Source of the DNA: Mastigamoeba balamuthi
Lineage: Eukaryota; Evosea; Mastigamoebida; Mastigamoebidae
DNA: 64,000 nt
Direction: 5' to 3'
Assembly: GCA_902651635.1 (NCBI GenBank)
Contig: CACRSC010000015.1
Coordinates: forward strand, 1,055,115 to 1,119,114
The first letter of the stretch is position 1. The number at the start of each line of letters is the position of its first letter. A program made the position numbers and the translations under genes. This document shows, piece after piece, positions 30,532 through 42,055 of the stretch. Below the pieces are notes generated by a model, which saw only the letters and a list, made by a program, of their open reading frames with translations, searched no databases and was not told where the DNA came from.

Positions 30532-33113
30532 GCGTTCGGGAACCTGTCGCAGGACTGGGTGGCGCAGCGGACCAGGCAGCTGCAGCACTACCTGACGACG
30601 CTGCTCCAGGTTCCCGACGTCAGCGCTGACCCCCTCGTCGTCGAGTTCCTCTGCCCGTCGACGCAGCGGAGCTGGCGCCGCAGCGTCCCCGCTGGCACCG
30701 GCGAGTTCGGGCGCGGCCACCCCCGCAGGTCGCTCGCGGCCCTCAGCGTCGTTGTGGGCTCAGTCAAGGTCTCCTCGCAGTCGCCAGAGGCCGAGAGTGT
30801 GACGGACCTGCCCGAGACGCTCCTCGTCCGGATCTTCAGCTTCCTAGGGTACCGCGACCTGCTGAGCGCCGGCGCGGTGTGCAAGGCGTTCAACAGGGCG
30901 GCGGTGAGCAACCCCCTGTGGCTGCGCATCTGCAGGGAGCTCGTGCCGCCATGGCCACAGATCTTCCCAACGCAGCGAGCGCTGGACGCGGGCGCGCACA
31001 GCGCGTTTGTCCGCATGATGGCGGCGTGTAGGGAGCAGAGGAGGTGCTTCCAGGTGACGGGCAGGCTGCTGCACTGCCCGTGTCCCAGTAGGAAGATGCT
31101 CTGCGTTGCCATGGGCCCCGCTGCGAACCTCTTCAAAGCCCCGCTCAGAGCCATCCAGACGTGCTACGACGTGCCACTCGCGCTCCTCTTTTCGCTGTCT
31201 CTCCTCACTGTTCGCTTCCGCCCTGCAGTACTCGATCGGGGGAGCACCTGCGCCGACCAAGGCGACGCACCCGGGGTACGCAATGCACTCGGTGCACGTC
31301 GAGCAGGGCGAGGGAAGTTGCTGCCTCAACGTGCACGTTCACGGTCGTGGAGCCTGCGCGGACAGGGCGCTGCACTACTTCCTGCTTCGCGCGAACTTCG
31401 TCGTCATCGTCTTCAGCTCCTGCGAGGACACGTCGCTGAACGCGCTGCACACGGTGAGCTCTTGGTACCTGCCAAGCTCCCGCACACTCACCTTCGCGCA
31501 AGTGGGTGCGGATGGCGAGGTATCACTGCGGGAGCATCCCCATCTTTCTTGCGGGAGTCAGCACGCCTGTCACCGGATTCGGCACGCATCGTGCCGACAG
31601 CCCTGCGGGGCTTCCTCAGCAAGCCGTTGAGACCGCTGCCCAACTCGGCGTGCGGTCGCTGACCGACATCTCGACCTGCACAGAGTCGGATATCAGGCGG
31701 CTTCTGCATGAGACATGCACGGCTGTGTTTCCCTCTCTCGCAGTCCCGCAGGCAGCACTCGCCGAGGCCGAGATTGATGTCGCCAACAAGAAGCTCGAAC
31801 AGCTCCCCCCGAGTCCGCGTCGGTCGCACGCCCCATCGCTGGGCACGCTTGTCACGAAGGAGATGACCCGGGCAGCACGCGAGTCGTTCCTCCAGCAGCT
31901 CAAGTCCTTCGCCATCGACAGCGCTCTTGACCAGATAGCGAAGCTCAAGGACCAGGAGGCGCTGGCGGACTCGGTCAAGTGCTTCGTCAGCCAGATGACG
32001 CACTACATCGAGCAGACGCTGTTGTGGCAAAACGCCACCGAGAGCGAGAAGGAGCTCTTGGCTATTCACGTCGAAGACTACGTGTTCTCTCGGCTCTACA
32101 AGTGGTACATTTTTCTTTTCTTCTCTGGCAACTGACAACAGATCGCAGCCTGGTGCAATCCGTCAAAGACGAGTCGAAAGATGCCGAGGTGGGGAAGAGA
32201 ATCGAGAAGCTGGCGTTTCTGCTGCCCTCTCACCTCGAAATCCCCGAGTCGCACTGGGACTACAAAACGTGGCATTTCGCTACAGAGAAGCTCCTGGAGA
32301 TCTCAGAGGCCGTGACACCGCGGCGCAAACTCGACGGCCTGCTGTCAGCGTCCAAGGCCGTGCTGAGCCTTCTGTGCAGATGCTCAGCCAAGGACAAGGG
32401 AGCCGACAGTTTCCTCCCCCACATCATCTACATCACCATCCGAGCCAACCCTCCGAACCTTATAACGAGTCTCCAGTACGTCTTCGCTACCCCATTTCCC
32501 TGTTCTCATCCCGAGGTGCAGATTCATCAAGACGTTCATGGAGGAGGACTCGTTCCCAGAGGGTCGCTACTACATGACCACGTTCGAGGCCGCACTGGAG
32601 TTCATCGACGGCATCGACCACTCGCGGCTACACATCAAGCAGGAGGACTTCGAGAGGCTGACGAGCGCGGCGCCGAGGATCAGGCCCAGCCTGCCGATGC
32701 AGCGGAGGACTGCGGAAAAGGCATACAAGGTGTGCGGGGTGGACCCGTCTCAGAACAAGGTCAAGAGGATGCTCGGTGTGGAGGAGCTGCCACAAGGAGT
32801 ACCGACAAGCCCACGGAGGATCCAGAGCCACGTGCAGCTCGACAACGACATCGAGTTCCACGAGACAGAGCCATCGATCACGGAGCAGAAGTCGCCACGT
32901 CTGCTGAGGCAGCACTACAGGCTTAGTCGCTCAACCCCGAACCTTCTGGATATCACCGAAAGTAGCTCGTCCCCGTCGCCGAGGGAGGAGCCGCTATCAC
33001 CACTGGGGCCCACGCCGTTTGTGCTTGGACCTGCAACCGCTACATGGCACAACGGTCGGACCCCATCGCCAGTGTCTGATGCTCCCAGGAGAATCAGCCT
33101 GCACAAAAGATAA
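30532..33113 (+). CDS. PX / F-box / pseudo-Rho GTPase / VPS9 protein (5' end missing)
   Basis: The first exon seen opens after an AG at 30531 with AFGNLSQDWVAQRTRQLQHY, the last helices of a PX domain. An F-box follows (TDLPETLLVRIFSFLGYRDL ending in NPLWLRIC). Then comes a Rho-type fold without GTP-binding motifs: RKMLCVAMGPAANLFKAPLR replaces the P-loop, HVHGRG the DTAGQ, IFLAGVSTPV the TKLD. Last is a VPS9 domain (KGADSFLPHIIYITIRANPP, GRYYMTTFEAALEFI) that keeps the D, P, Y and T residues known from Rabex-5, so Rab5-type exchange activity is likely. Introns are 31171-31228, 31454-31502, 32102-32148 and 32476-32521. The PX N-terminus and start codon are not found and may lie in the gap or left of the Helitron. 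Confidence 0.85.
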
Positions 33114-33607
33114 CTCAGACAGTCTGGAGCAAAATACTGATGAATGGTACTGAAGATACAATAGTATGGTAGATTGCCTTCGTCAGAGTATCCGAGCGCA
33201 TTTATGCTGTTGTCCTCAGAGTTGGGGAAGTAAGTATCCCGATGATGAAGAATCACAGGGCACACCTCCGGTCTCAGACACTGTGGCCTCCGGGGTCCCT
33301 CCCTCCGTGGTATACGGCGTCTGCCTGAACAGAGTGAGGAACGACAAACTGGCCACAGACGACCATAAATTGGAGAATCGGCTCTCCCTATCGGTCGTCT
33401 CTATCTTCAGACACGTTCTATCACCAGTCGACGCAACGCCTGGAAATTCCATAACAAGAAAAATTGGCAATTCGCAAGTCTCCGGTTGTGGGGTGGATAT
33501 TTCCGAGAAATCTGTGATTCATCACCCTCACCACAAAGCACCGCACAAAGTAAAGTTCTTTGGCAGGGCACACACAGCCCAGGCGGTGCCCGCACACCCT
33601 CTTCGCA
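33114..33607. other. Intergenic region
   Basis: No gene is seen. GGATATTTCC at about 33496 is the reverse complement of the AAATATC word, 105 bases before the next start. AT content is raised. Confidence 0.5.
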
Positions 33608-36600
33608 ATGGAAAAGGTACCACCGCTCCCATTGCCCACAAATGCCCCTCGGCCGGCTCCGTTAGCGGCGCGGCCGGTTGGCGCACCACTGCACTTCCAG
33701 GTCGCCCAGCCAACTAAACCCGTCCCAACAAAAACTGTGTGCGTTTGCTTCGGGGCCGACGCGTTGCACGTGCAGTTTGCGCTGCGGGTGTTCGACGCGC
33801 ACGGGTCGTACAAGACCTTCGCCCTGGACCCCACGGTCGACGCGCGCGAGCTCGAGGACATGTGCCAGCGCAAGTTCGTCGTCGGTGACGCCACCCCGCA
33901 CTTCCTCAGCGAGTACAAGGTGCGTGTGGTGGGCGGTTCTCGTGCGGGTTTGCGCCGCGTTCCGACGTTTCGCGCCCGCTCCCCCAAAGGAGGAGGGCCC
34001 CGGCGGCGTGGCGTTTGTGCGGGTGCCCGAGTGGGCGCGCATCGCGGACGTGGTCGCCGCGTGGCCGCAGGGCGCGGCGGGGGTGACGCACAGGCTCGTG
34101 TACAGCGACGGCGGGCACGCGCTCACCAACGACGTCTACAAGAAGCCCACGCGCACGCAGGCGCGCGACGGCGAGTACAAGGAGCCCCACGACAGCCCGC
34201 GGGCCTCGAAGCAGCGCGTGCGTAGCCTCTTTCTCTGGTTACATATTTACGCGATCAATTGTCCGATTGCAGCCAATTAAAAAGGTGCACACCGCCCGCC
34301 AGGCGATTGCGCAATAATTGAATTCCCGCAGCTTCCGGTTCCCGCGGCTAACAGGGCCTGTGCGGCCGCAGGAGGGGTCGTTGTCGCTCAAGGACAAGAC
34401 GGACAACGTGCAGGCGAGGGAGCGGGAGGTGGTGGAGTTTATGAACGAGCACCTGAGCCAGCGCGGGCTGGCCGTGCAGGACCTCTACGCGGACCTGCGC
34501 AGCGGGGTGCTGCTGGTCGAGTTCCTCGAGTGCTTCAGCGGGCTCAAGGTCCAGCAGTGGACGCGCACGCCCGAGGACAAGGCCGAGGAGATCGCCAACC
34601 TCAACAGCGCCATCAAGTTCATCCGCGTGCTGGGCTGCGGCTTCACGGGCGTCATCGGGGAGGACCTCTACTACGGCGACCCCGCCGTCATGCTCAGGAT
34701 GCTCGCCATCGTCGTCCAGCACCTCAGGAAGATGTCCCCCGAGTCCGTCGCCCAGCGCGGCCAGCTCATCCGGCAGTGCGCTCAGAGCCCCCGGCCCCTC
34801 GCGAGTGGTCTCACCCCTCGCCTCGCAGGAAGAGCATCAGGAACATGCTCGCCGAGGCTGACTCGGAGTCGCAGTCGCAGTCGCAGTCGCGCCCTCCGGA
34901 CCGCCCGAGGCCTCCGGTGCCCCCGCGCAGGCGCCCGGATGCCAACAACGAGCAGGCGGGCGAGGCAGAGGCCGCCGAGGACGTGTCCCACGCGCCGCCG
35001 AGGGCGCCGCCGCCGGTGCCCGGGTCCAAGCCCGCGGTGCCTCCTCCCCGCCCGCCGCGCGGCCCGGCATCGAACGCCTCCCCAAGCTGCGCCGGGGCTG
35101 CGGAGAACGTCCAGTCGCCCCCGCCTCTGCCACCGCGCGGCCAGAGCTGCTCGCCTGTGCGCAGCCCCGAGGTCGAGGCGCCGGCAGTGCCTGCGCCGCT
35201 GCCACGCCCCACTGGTGGCGCCCCCAGGCCAGTGCCGAGGCCGCCGCCGAGGAACGCCGTGGCGTCGCCCGTTGAGGAGAAGACGCAGCCAGCTGCCGTG
35301 CCGGCGCTGCCGCCGAGAGGCAGCCCGCAGCCCGGCGGCGCCCCGGCACCTGCGCCACGCCCACTGCCGCGCCCAGCAGGCATGAAGTCGCCCGGGCCGA
35401 ATGTGCCGCCGCGGCAGCTGCCCCGGTCTCCTGCTGCGGCTGCGGAGGAGCTTGTCATGGCATCGCCCCCAACTGCGCCTCTGCCCCCGCCGAGGGGCGA
35501 TGCCGCCGCAGAGCCGCAGGCAGAGGAGCTCTGCTCGCCTCCTGTCACTGTGCCAAAGCCACCGCCGCGTCTGCCGCCACGCCTGCTCGAGCACCACGAT
35601 ATGAACGACCTCCCGGAGGAGAAGTCCGTCGATGCAAGCGCAGCCGAGTACGGCGAGGACACTGCTGTTGTCCCTCCACCGGAAGTCGCAGAAGGCGAGG
35701 AGCCCGCTGCAGCGGAGAGTGAAGCCGCATGCGTGCCCCCGCCTGCTGTGGCGCAGGAAGAGGAGGACGAGGGCGTGCCGCCTCCCTCCCTCCCTGTCGT
35801 GGCGGAGGCAGAGCAAGACCAGGAGTGCGATGTACCTCCACCTCCTGCTGCCGTGCAGGAGCAGACCGCGGATGTGCCTCCCCCACCCGCGCCTGAGCCT
35901 GAGATGGTTCCGGTGCCCCCGCCAGCTGTGGATGAACCCTGTGCGCCGCAGCCAGAGAGCATCGACGTGCCTGCCCCATCAGACGCGGCCGCCGAGGCAG
36001 CGCCAGAGCCAGTCGTGTGCCCGGACGACGTGGACGTGGGCCCACCGCCCTGCGCCGACGTCCCGCCTCCTCCTGTCGAGGAGGTCGAGGAGGCCGTCGA
36101 TGTCCCTCCGCCCCCCGCCAGCGACGCCTTTGATGTCGGTCCTCCTCCTCCTGTGGACGAGAGCGTTGACGTCGGACCCCCTCCCGCGGAGGACAGCGGC
36201 GCGGATGTCGGGCCTCCTCCGGCAGTCGAAGCCGACGCCCTTGATGTCGGCCCTCCGCCGCCAGTCGACGACTATTCCGTCGACGTCGGGCCACCGCCGA
36301 TGCCGCCGCCGGCAGCGAAGCCCAAGGCTGCCGAGCCCCCACGGACGCCGCCACCCCCGAGGCAGCCCGCAGCAGCCAACCTGGACGACCTCTTCCTGAA
36401 GGAGTTCGGCACGGCAGTGCCGGAGGTGAAGAGCAGGCGGAAGACGCCCAAGAGGACGTCGGGGCTGCCCGACCGCAGAAGCGAGATCCTGCTGGACCTC
36501 GACAAGCTGATAGAATCCGACACGGACGGCCAGGAGTTCGAGGAGACGAGCTACAACGTCGACCTGGTGAGCGGACAGCAGCTCAGCAGCCCCACGGGCG

Positions 36601-36659
36601 TCAGGAAGGGCGAGCACTCGGACCTCGACGACCTCCTCGCCGACCTCATCAACGCGTAG
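33608..36659 (+). CDS. RA-like, calponin-homology, proline-rich adaptor with LD motif
   Basis: The start at 33608 (MEKVPPLPLPTNAP) leads into a ubiquitin-like/RA-type fold (YKTFALDPTVDARELEDMCQ). A single CH domain follows: VVEFMNEHLSQRGLAVQDLY, then LRSGVLLVEFLECFSGLKV and INSAIKFIRVLGC-type helices. After that there are about 600 residues of proline-rich, acidic tail with many DVPPPP and DVGPPP repeats, suited to EVH1, SH3 or profilin ligands. The end has NLDDLFLKEF and SDLDDLLADLINA, the latter fitting the paxillin LD consensus LDxLLxxL. Introns near 33919-33990, 34220-34371 and 34775-34830 are in phase. It probably links membrane or Ras-type signals to actin and adhesion complexes. The RA call is weaker than the CH call. 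Confidence 0.78.
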
Positions 36660-37000
36660 ATAGACCACTGCCACAAATGGCGCCTCCACGCACACACAAC
36701 CGCTCTCGCGTTTACTTGCGAGGAGCTACACACGTCCCGAGTTAAAACGACAATCCGTCTTGTGGACTTCAAATACAGAGGTTATCCACTGGCTCTGCAG
36801 GCGGCGCACCCTGGGAGGACGGCCCTTGGCTCCGCAACGACCAAATAATTAACGGGCCCGCACTGGCCAAAGGCAGACGCACTGGACAGCAGGATACACG
36901 ACTGGCGGATTTCCTGTGGACAGAATGAGGAGCGCGCTTACCATTCTGTTTTTGGCTCTCTTGAGATTCAATTCGGTTAACAACGACGGGGACCAATCAA
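36660..37000. other. Short intergenic region
   Basis: 341 bases between stop and start. It should contain the 3' end of the CH gene and the promoter of the next gene. No AAATATC word is present; GATTCAATTCGG lies just before the next start. Confidence 0.5.
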
Positions 37001-38488
37001 ATGCGCACGGTGCTTCTCCTCGCTTTGGCCCAGCTGGCGATCGTATGCCCCACGGCGGCAGACGCCTGCTCCGACGCCTCTGTGCGGCGCTATTTCTTCT
37101 CTCTCGGGTCGTTCCTCTCGAGGGCTCACTGCCCTCGCCCCGCCCAGCTCTCCCTCAACCAGATCGCGAGCTGCGCCGCACTAGTCTCTCCCACGTCGGC
37201 CAACGTCGCTGCGTTCTGCTCGGCCACGACCACCTGCGGCGCGGCCAACGCGGCGACCGTCGCGCAGTCGGCCATCTCCGCGTGCTCTGCGAACCCCGTG
37301 GCCCTGGCGTCGGCCCAGGGCCTGCTCGCGCGCCTGCAGCCGCTCTGCGTCACCTCCTCGACCGGGGGGTACTGCTTCCCCAGGGCCGCGGCCATGGCGC
37401 AGTCGCTGGCGCTGCTCAAGAACTCGTCCGCTGTTGTTTCTGTCATCGCGACGGTGCTGGCCAGCCAGTGCGACGACAAGTGCTCGCAGCTGCTCTGGGA
37501 CATGGCCACGATGAGCTTCCCCGCAGGCAGCGCCCTCTACGCCACGCTCATCCTGCCCAAGATCGCGTGTCTCAAGCTGGACAATGTCATGTGCTTCAAT
37601 GACCTCGTTGTGCGCCGCAAAATTGATTTGGCTGGTTCATGGTTGAACTCGTATGCGATGCAGAATCTGTCGACCATTGACGACAAGATCAACCCGTACG
37701 GGGCCGCGGAGTTGATATGCAAGCCGTGCGTCCGCAAGGTCCTCGGGCTGATAAAGGCGCACAAGTTCTCCATACCGTACGAAGGCAGCAGCGATGACGC
37801 GGAGTCACCGCTGTCCGACATGGAGTTCAACCCCGGGCAGATCTGCGTGGTCAACGGAACGACGCCGTGCGTCGTCAAGGTCGTCCGGGTCGCCATCAGC
37901 ACGGGGCTGCTCGACCTCATCAACGGGGGGCACATCTCGGACCGCATGGTCGAGCTTCTCAGCAAGGCCACACTGTTCAACGCGCAGGCGGGATGCTGCT
38001 CGCGCGTGCTCCTCGGGCTCAAGCCTTCTTTTATCACGCCGGCATACAGGTCTCTGGCAGAGAGCATATTCACAAATGTGCTCTGCAACGCGACCTCCGA
38101 GAGCCCAGCTACAGGGTCCATTATCATCGCCAACCTCAAGTGGACATCGGTAACATCCGCCCTGATTGGGGCCGTTCAGAGCGAGATCGAGCTCGTTCTC
38201 TCGCTACCAGCTGGAGTTTTCGAGTTGACGGCTGAGGATGAGGGCGTCACGTTCAGGCTAGCCTCCAACATCACGTCCTACACGGTTTCAGAGGTGGTCA
38301 CAGACCTTCGGGCCCAGCTCACAGGCTCACCAATGGTCCTTTTGTCGCTGAATAGCGACACCAGTCTGCGCGTGAACTCAAGCAAAGCGGTGGAAGTCAC
38401 TGGGATGACAGTCAACGGAGGCGTCACCCCCGTAGTGAGCACAGCCACCCTGTTTGCAATTGTTCTTCTCCTGCTCTCGAGGAGGTGA
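37001..38488 (+). CDS. Cysteine-rich GPI-anchored surface protein
   Basis: This is a single-exon gene of 495 residues. The ATG at 37001 gives the signal peptide MRTVLLLALAQLAIVCPTAA. Cysteines are frequent and regularly spaced through the first 350 residues, with several N-x-S/T sequons (NSS, NLS, NGT, NAT, NIT). The C-terminus ends in a serine-rich spacer and a hydrophobic stretch, STATLFAIVLLLLSRR, which fits a GPI signal. I do not recognise a domain. Absence of introns is unusual among its neighbours. A surface-coat or adhesion role is plausible, but unproven. Confidence 0.8.
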   Translation: MRTVLLLALAQLAIVCPTAADACSDASVRRYFFSLGSFLSRAHCPRPAQLSLNQIASCAALVSPTSANVAAFCSATTTCGAANAATVAQSAISACSANPVALASAQGLLARLQPLCVTSSTGGYCFPRAAAMAQSLALLKNSSAVVSVIATVLASQCDDKCSQLLWDMATMSFPAGSALYATLILPKIACLKLDNVMCFNDLVVRRKIDLAGSWLNSYAMQNLSTIDDKINPYGAAELICKPCVRKVLGLIKAHKFSIPYEGSSDDAESPLSDMEFNPGQICVVNGTTPCVVKVVRVAISTGLLDLINGGHISDRMVELLSKATLFNAQAGCCSRVLLGLKPSFITPAYRSLAESIFTNVLCNATSESPATGSIIIANLKWTSVTSALIGAVQSEIELVLSLPAGVFELTAEDEGVTFRLASNITSYTVSEVVTDLRAQLTGSPMVLLSLNSDTSLRVNSSKAVEVTGMTVNGGVTPVVSTATLFAIVLLLLSRR

Positions 38489-38633
38489 TAGGTAATCAAC
38501 CATCTACGCACACAAGCGCAAACACAATGTGGGTTAAATTGCTCCTGCCTTGCTGTGGCTCTTCTTTGAGTGCTTCTCTTCCTCTTTGAGGGTGTATATG
38601 AACAACAACATCAAGAGGGGAAGCATTCTTGCT

Positions 38634-41282
38634 TCACACGCTCACAGGAGGAGCACGCCCAGTGATGCTCTGGTGCTGCGTGGTGTTGGACATAACGTCC
38701 ACCCCGTGCGATGCCTTGACCTTGAAGAACGTTTTGCGCAGCGGGTTCTTCGGCTGGAAGTCGTCCGGAATTGGCTCGGTGGGCTCGGGCCTCGTTGCTG
38801 CGTACACGCCGATGCCTACTCCCGCGGCTACGACTGCGAGCGCCGCACCACCGCCAACGGCAATGCCCACAATGGCTCCGGCGGACAGAGCTGCCCCGGC
38901 AGCTGCCACGATTGTGTCCGCAATGGCCGCCTCTGCCAGTGCAGGAGCAACTGTCTCCGCTGTGGCCCCCATGATGCCCATGTTCTCGAGGCCGCCTCCG
39001 GCGACAGTCTCCGTCAACTGCTCCGCGAGGGCATTGGAGAACATGAACTGATCGACCCCGGTTACGATGGGGAGCGTCGCTTGGGCCACCAGGCCAACGG
39101 TCATGTTGGAGTCGAGGAGAGTGATGTTGAAGTTGTCGAATTGGTTGCTTCTGCACGATGACCCGGACTTCTGCTGACCCTGCACGTCGACGATGAAGTC
39201 GCGCGGGACCTTGAGAATGCGCGCGACCTCTGCGGTCCACTCGTCCGTGGTGTGGCAAGACTTCATGGCGACCTTGACTGTACTCCTGGTGCGCAGCTTG
39301 GGGTACTGGAAGTGCTTGCCCGAGCCTGAGGCCACGAGGAATGCCGAGCCCACGTTGGGGAAGTACGAGCGGCCGATCCAGTAGTAGTGGCTGCCCATCA
39401 GCGCGCGACCGTTGAGGTACGGGCGCATTGCGATGGTGCCGCTGCCCTGCATGGCGAAATTGATCGTGAAGTTGGAGTACGCGTTCGTCTCCATCTCGAA
39501 CTGCGCCATCGAGGCGCACTGGTCGTCGGACCCATAGAAGAAGCACCTGAGGAGGGAAACTGTCGTGGACCCGCCGTCGGATTCCGGGATACTGAGTTTC
39601 CACGAGATGCCGTTGAGGTCGCCGTCGGGCTGACCCATGCGCATGCCGATTCCCATGATCCCCGGCCCATCGGCCTTGACACTGACACTGAACGAGGTCC
39701 ACATGTCGTTCATCCACTGGCTCGATGACTTCCACATCACCCTCTTCTCCTCGTCAGTGGCCGACGACGTCTCGATGATGACCCCCTCGGCCGACTTGGA
39801 GATGGAGAAGTCCTGGCCGCCGGACGGCGAGACCTGGGCCCAGTCAGCCTCGTCGCTGACCTTGCCGCACTTGCCCGCCGAGCTGCACGCCTGCCCCTCG
39901 CTGCAGTAGCCGCACGTGATGGGGTTCCCGCATCCGTTGTCCACCGCGCCGCACTTGCGGGTCCCGCAGGCCTTGGACTTGGACTTGGGGGTGCACGGCC
40001 GAGGGTCGTCCGGGTCGGGGTTGGGGTCGTTGTCCGAGGTGGAAGTGGGGGTTGGGTCCGGCTTCGTCCCAGCAACAGTAACGCCTATGGCAGCCTCCTC
40101 AGCCAGGTGGCACGCTCCGACGCCGCGCTGAATACGGAAGTAGCCCTGTGGCGACCCGCCCGATTTGGCGTCCTTGGCCTCGCCCCAGTTCGCCCCCCAT
40201 GAGTTCTTGATGACCCAGTACCTGTGGAGGAGCGTTTGAGTCCAGTGCAAACAAGAGGGGATGCGCACTTCACTCCATTCTGGACACCCCAGCCGACGAG
40301 GGTAACGGCGTGGTCGGAACCGTCGTAGCCAGACTGTGTGTACCGGCAGTTATTGCTGTGGCGCACGATGCCGCCGCTGTACCCGTTGAGGTTCCCGCTG
40401 TTGAACGCGACGCCCATCGGGCCGTACTGCATGAGGCGCGAGTACAGGCTGCTGCCCTCGTTCTCGTTCATCCTCTCCGAAAAGTACTTGTCGACCGTGA
40501 CGTCGCCCTTGGATGAGAGGCTGTGCCTGCACGACCTCATGCTGCCCTGGTACTGGTAGTTCTTCTCGAACATCACGCCGCCGCCCCTGTCCCCCTTCTC
40601 AGCGATTTCGGACAGCATCGAGTCCACCCTGTAGCCCTGGCACCCGTCGTAGTTGCTGCCGAAGTTCCCAAAGTTGTAGTTGGCGCAGTCGAGCATGTTC
40701 TGCGGCGACACCCATTCCTTTACTCCCGTCGCGTGGATGAGCGCCCCCTCGATGATCGCCGAGCTGGTGAACGCCCCTAAGTAATCATGTAAGTCGCCCG
40801 ATTATTTATTTATGCTGATCGCAAATTCGCACAGCACGACCCACAAGAGCCCTGCTGGCGAGCAGGGGTCGTGTAGGGAGAGATAAAGTTCTCCGGTACG
40901 CTCCCGCGCTTCATGGGGGCGTCGGGTGCGTCCCTCGGGGGCGTTCTCTTGAATGCAGCGACTCCGTTGGGCATCAGGTACGCTGCCGAGAACTCCGCCC
41001 TGGTCATGTCCGAGAACATGTCCGGGGCGTAGGTCGCCGTCTGGCCGGGCTCTGCGTTCCTCCTGGCGTACTCGGCGACGTTGGCTTTGAACACCTCGAA
41101 GCGGTTCTGGTCCTCCTCCGCGGTGTTGTACTGCTTGCTGTACTTTTGCTTCCACGCAGACTGTGGCACGGTCAGAATACTTGGCTACTGAGAAGAGTGG
41201 CGGCTCGTACCCACTGACAGTGGTCGTCACAGCTCATGACTCCCGTAGCCAGGAGTGCTAGAAGGGCTACTACGCGCATCAT
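38634..41282 (-). CDS. Membrane-anchored papain-family (C1A) cysteine protease
   Basis: The start at 41282 gives MMRVVALLALLATGVMS, a signal peptide. An I29-type propeptide follows (AWKQKYSKQYNTAEEDQNRF). Splicing at about 40785-40845 creates QQGSCGSCWAFTSS, so the catalytic Cys is intact. GSDHAVTLVGWG and VIKNSWGANWGE supply His and Asn. After the protease come a Pro/Asp linker, a cysteine-rich module (CGNPITCGYCSEGQACSS), a beta-rich lectin-like region of about 200 residues, and a transmembrane segment (GAIVGIAVGGGAALAVVAAG) with a short cytosolic tail. Introns also lie near 41164-41211 and 40213-40265. It probably digests prey proteins at the surface or in phagosomes; membrane-anchored C1A proteases are known in Entamoeba. 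Confidence 0.9.
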
Positions 41283-42015
41283 GTCCACGAGGTGTTCGAA
41301 GGTGGGGTCTCTGGTGTCTCCGAGGTTCTCTGGCGCAAGTTGCTCTTGTGTGAATGTTAAGTTGTGGTTAGCTGGCACTGCTCTTAAACCGTTAGTTGGA
41401 ATGACTGCATCGGGAGTTGGTGCACTGATATTTGCCCGTGTCTGTGCATTGCGGGTGCACCAACTCTCCCGTACTGTTGAGATGCAACGGCTTAGTGTGA
41501 ACTGTGCGATAGATGGATTTTTACAGCGGACTCAGTGACTTGTAAAACGGCTTATTGGGTTTTCCTGCCGCAAGGGGAAATAAACGCCAACGGTTATGGT
41601 TCAATATGACATGCGCTATGAGGCCGCACACGCGCTGCAACATTGCAGCAGGATCAAATCTGTCTCCTCATATTCCCGTCCGGCCTCACAGAACAAGCTG
41701 GAATTGACTGTATCCTTGACCGTTTTTTGACCAGAACGGTCATACACCATGGGACAGAGTTGGTGATCTTTGCGAGAAATCCTTTGCCACAGCAGTCCAA
41801 ACGGTGTTGCCCTCAGAAAACCGTGGGTGCGATGCTCCTTGGAATACAGTTTTCCGCAACATTGATGCAGTGCACAGTTTCCACAGCCGTTTGTTTGCAT
41901 ATGTGCTTGGTGCGTCTTTAGCATCCCCAGTAGAGCGTCGCCCGGCTGGCTGGGGTGCGTGGGGGTGTTGGCTCCCCCACAAGGGAACAGGGATAGATAC
42001 CTTTGTTGCAACCCA
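41283..42015. other. Intergenic region between divergent genes
   Basis: No gene is seen. TGATATTTGCCC near 41427 puts AAATATC on the protease coding strand 145 bases upstream. GGGGAAATAAACG is at 41574. Confidence 0.5.
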
Positions 42016-42022
42016 AAATATC
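42016..42022 (+). promoter_or_regulatory. AAATATC motif upstream of Nup107
   Basis: AAATATC followed by TGCTCCC, 34 nt before the ATG at 42056. Confidence 0.5.
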
Positions 42023-42055
42023 TGCTCCCTCTGCTTGCTAGTCCCGCGCATCTGA

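Noticed and set aside
34811-35962. Long minus-strand open frame opposite the proline-rich tail
   Set aside because: It is a shadow created by high GC and repeated proline codons; the plus strand has domains and splice sites.
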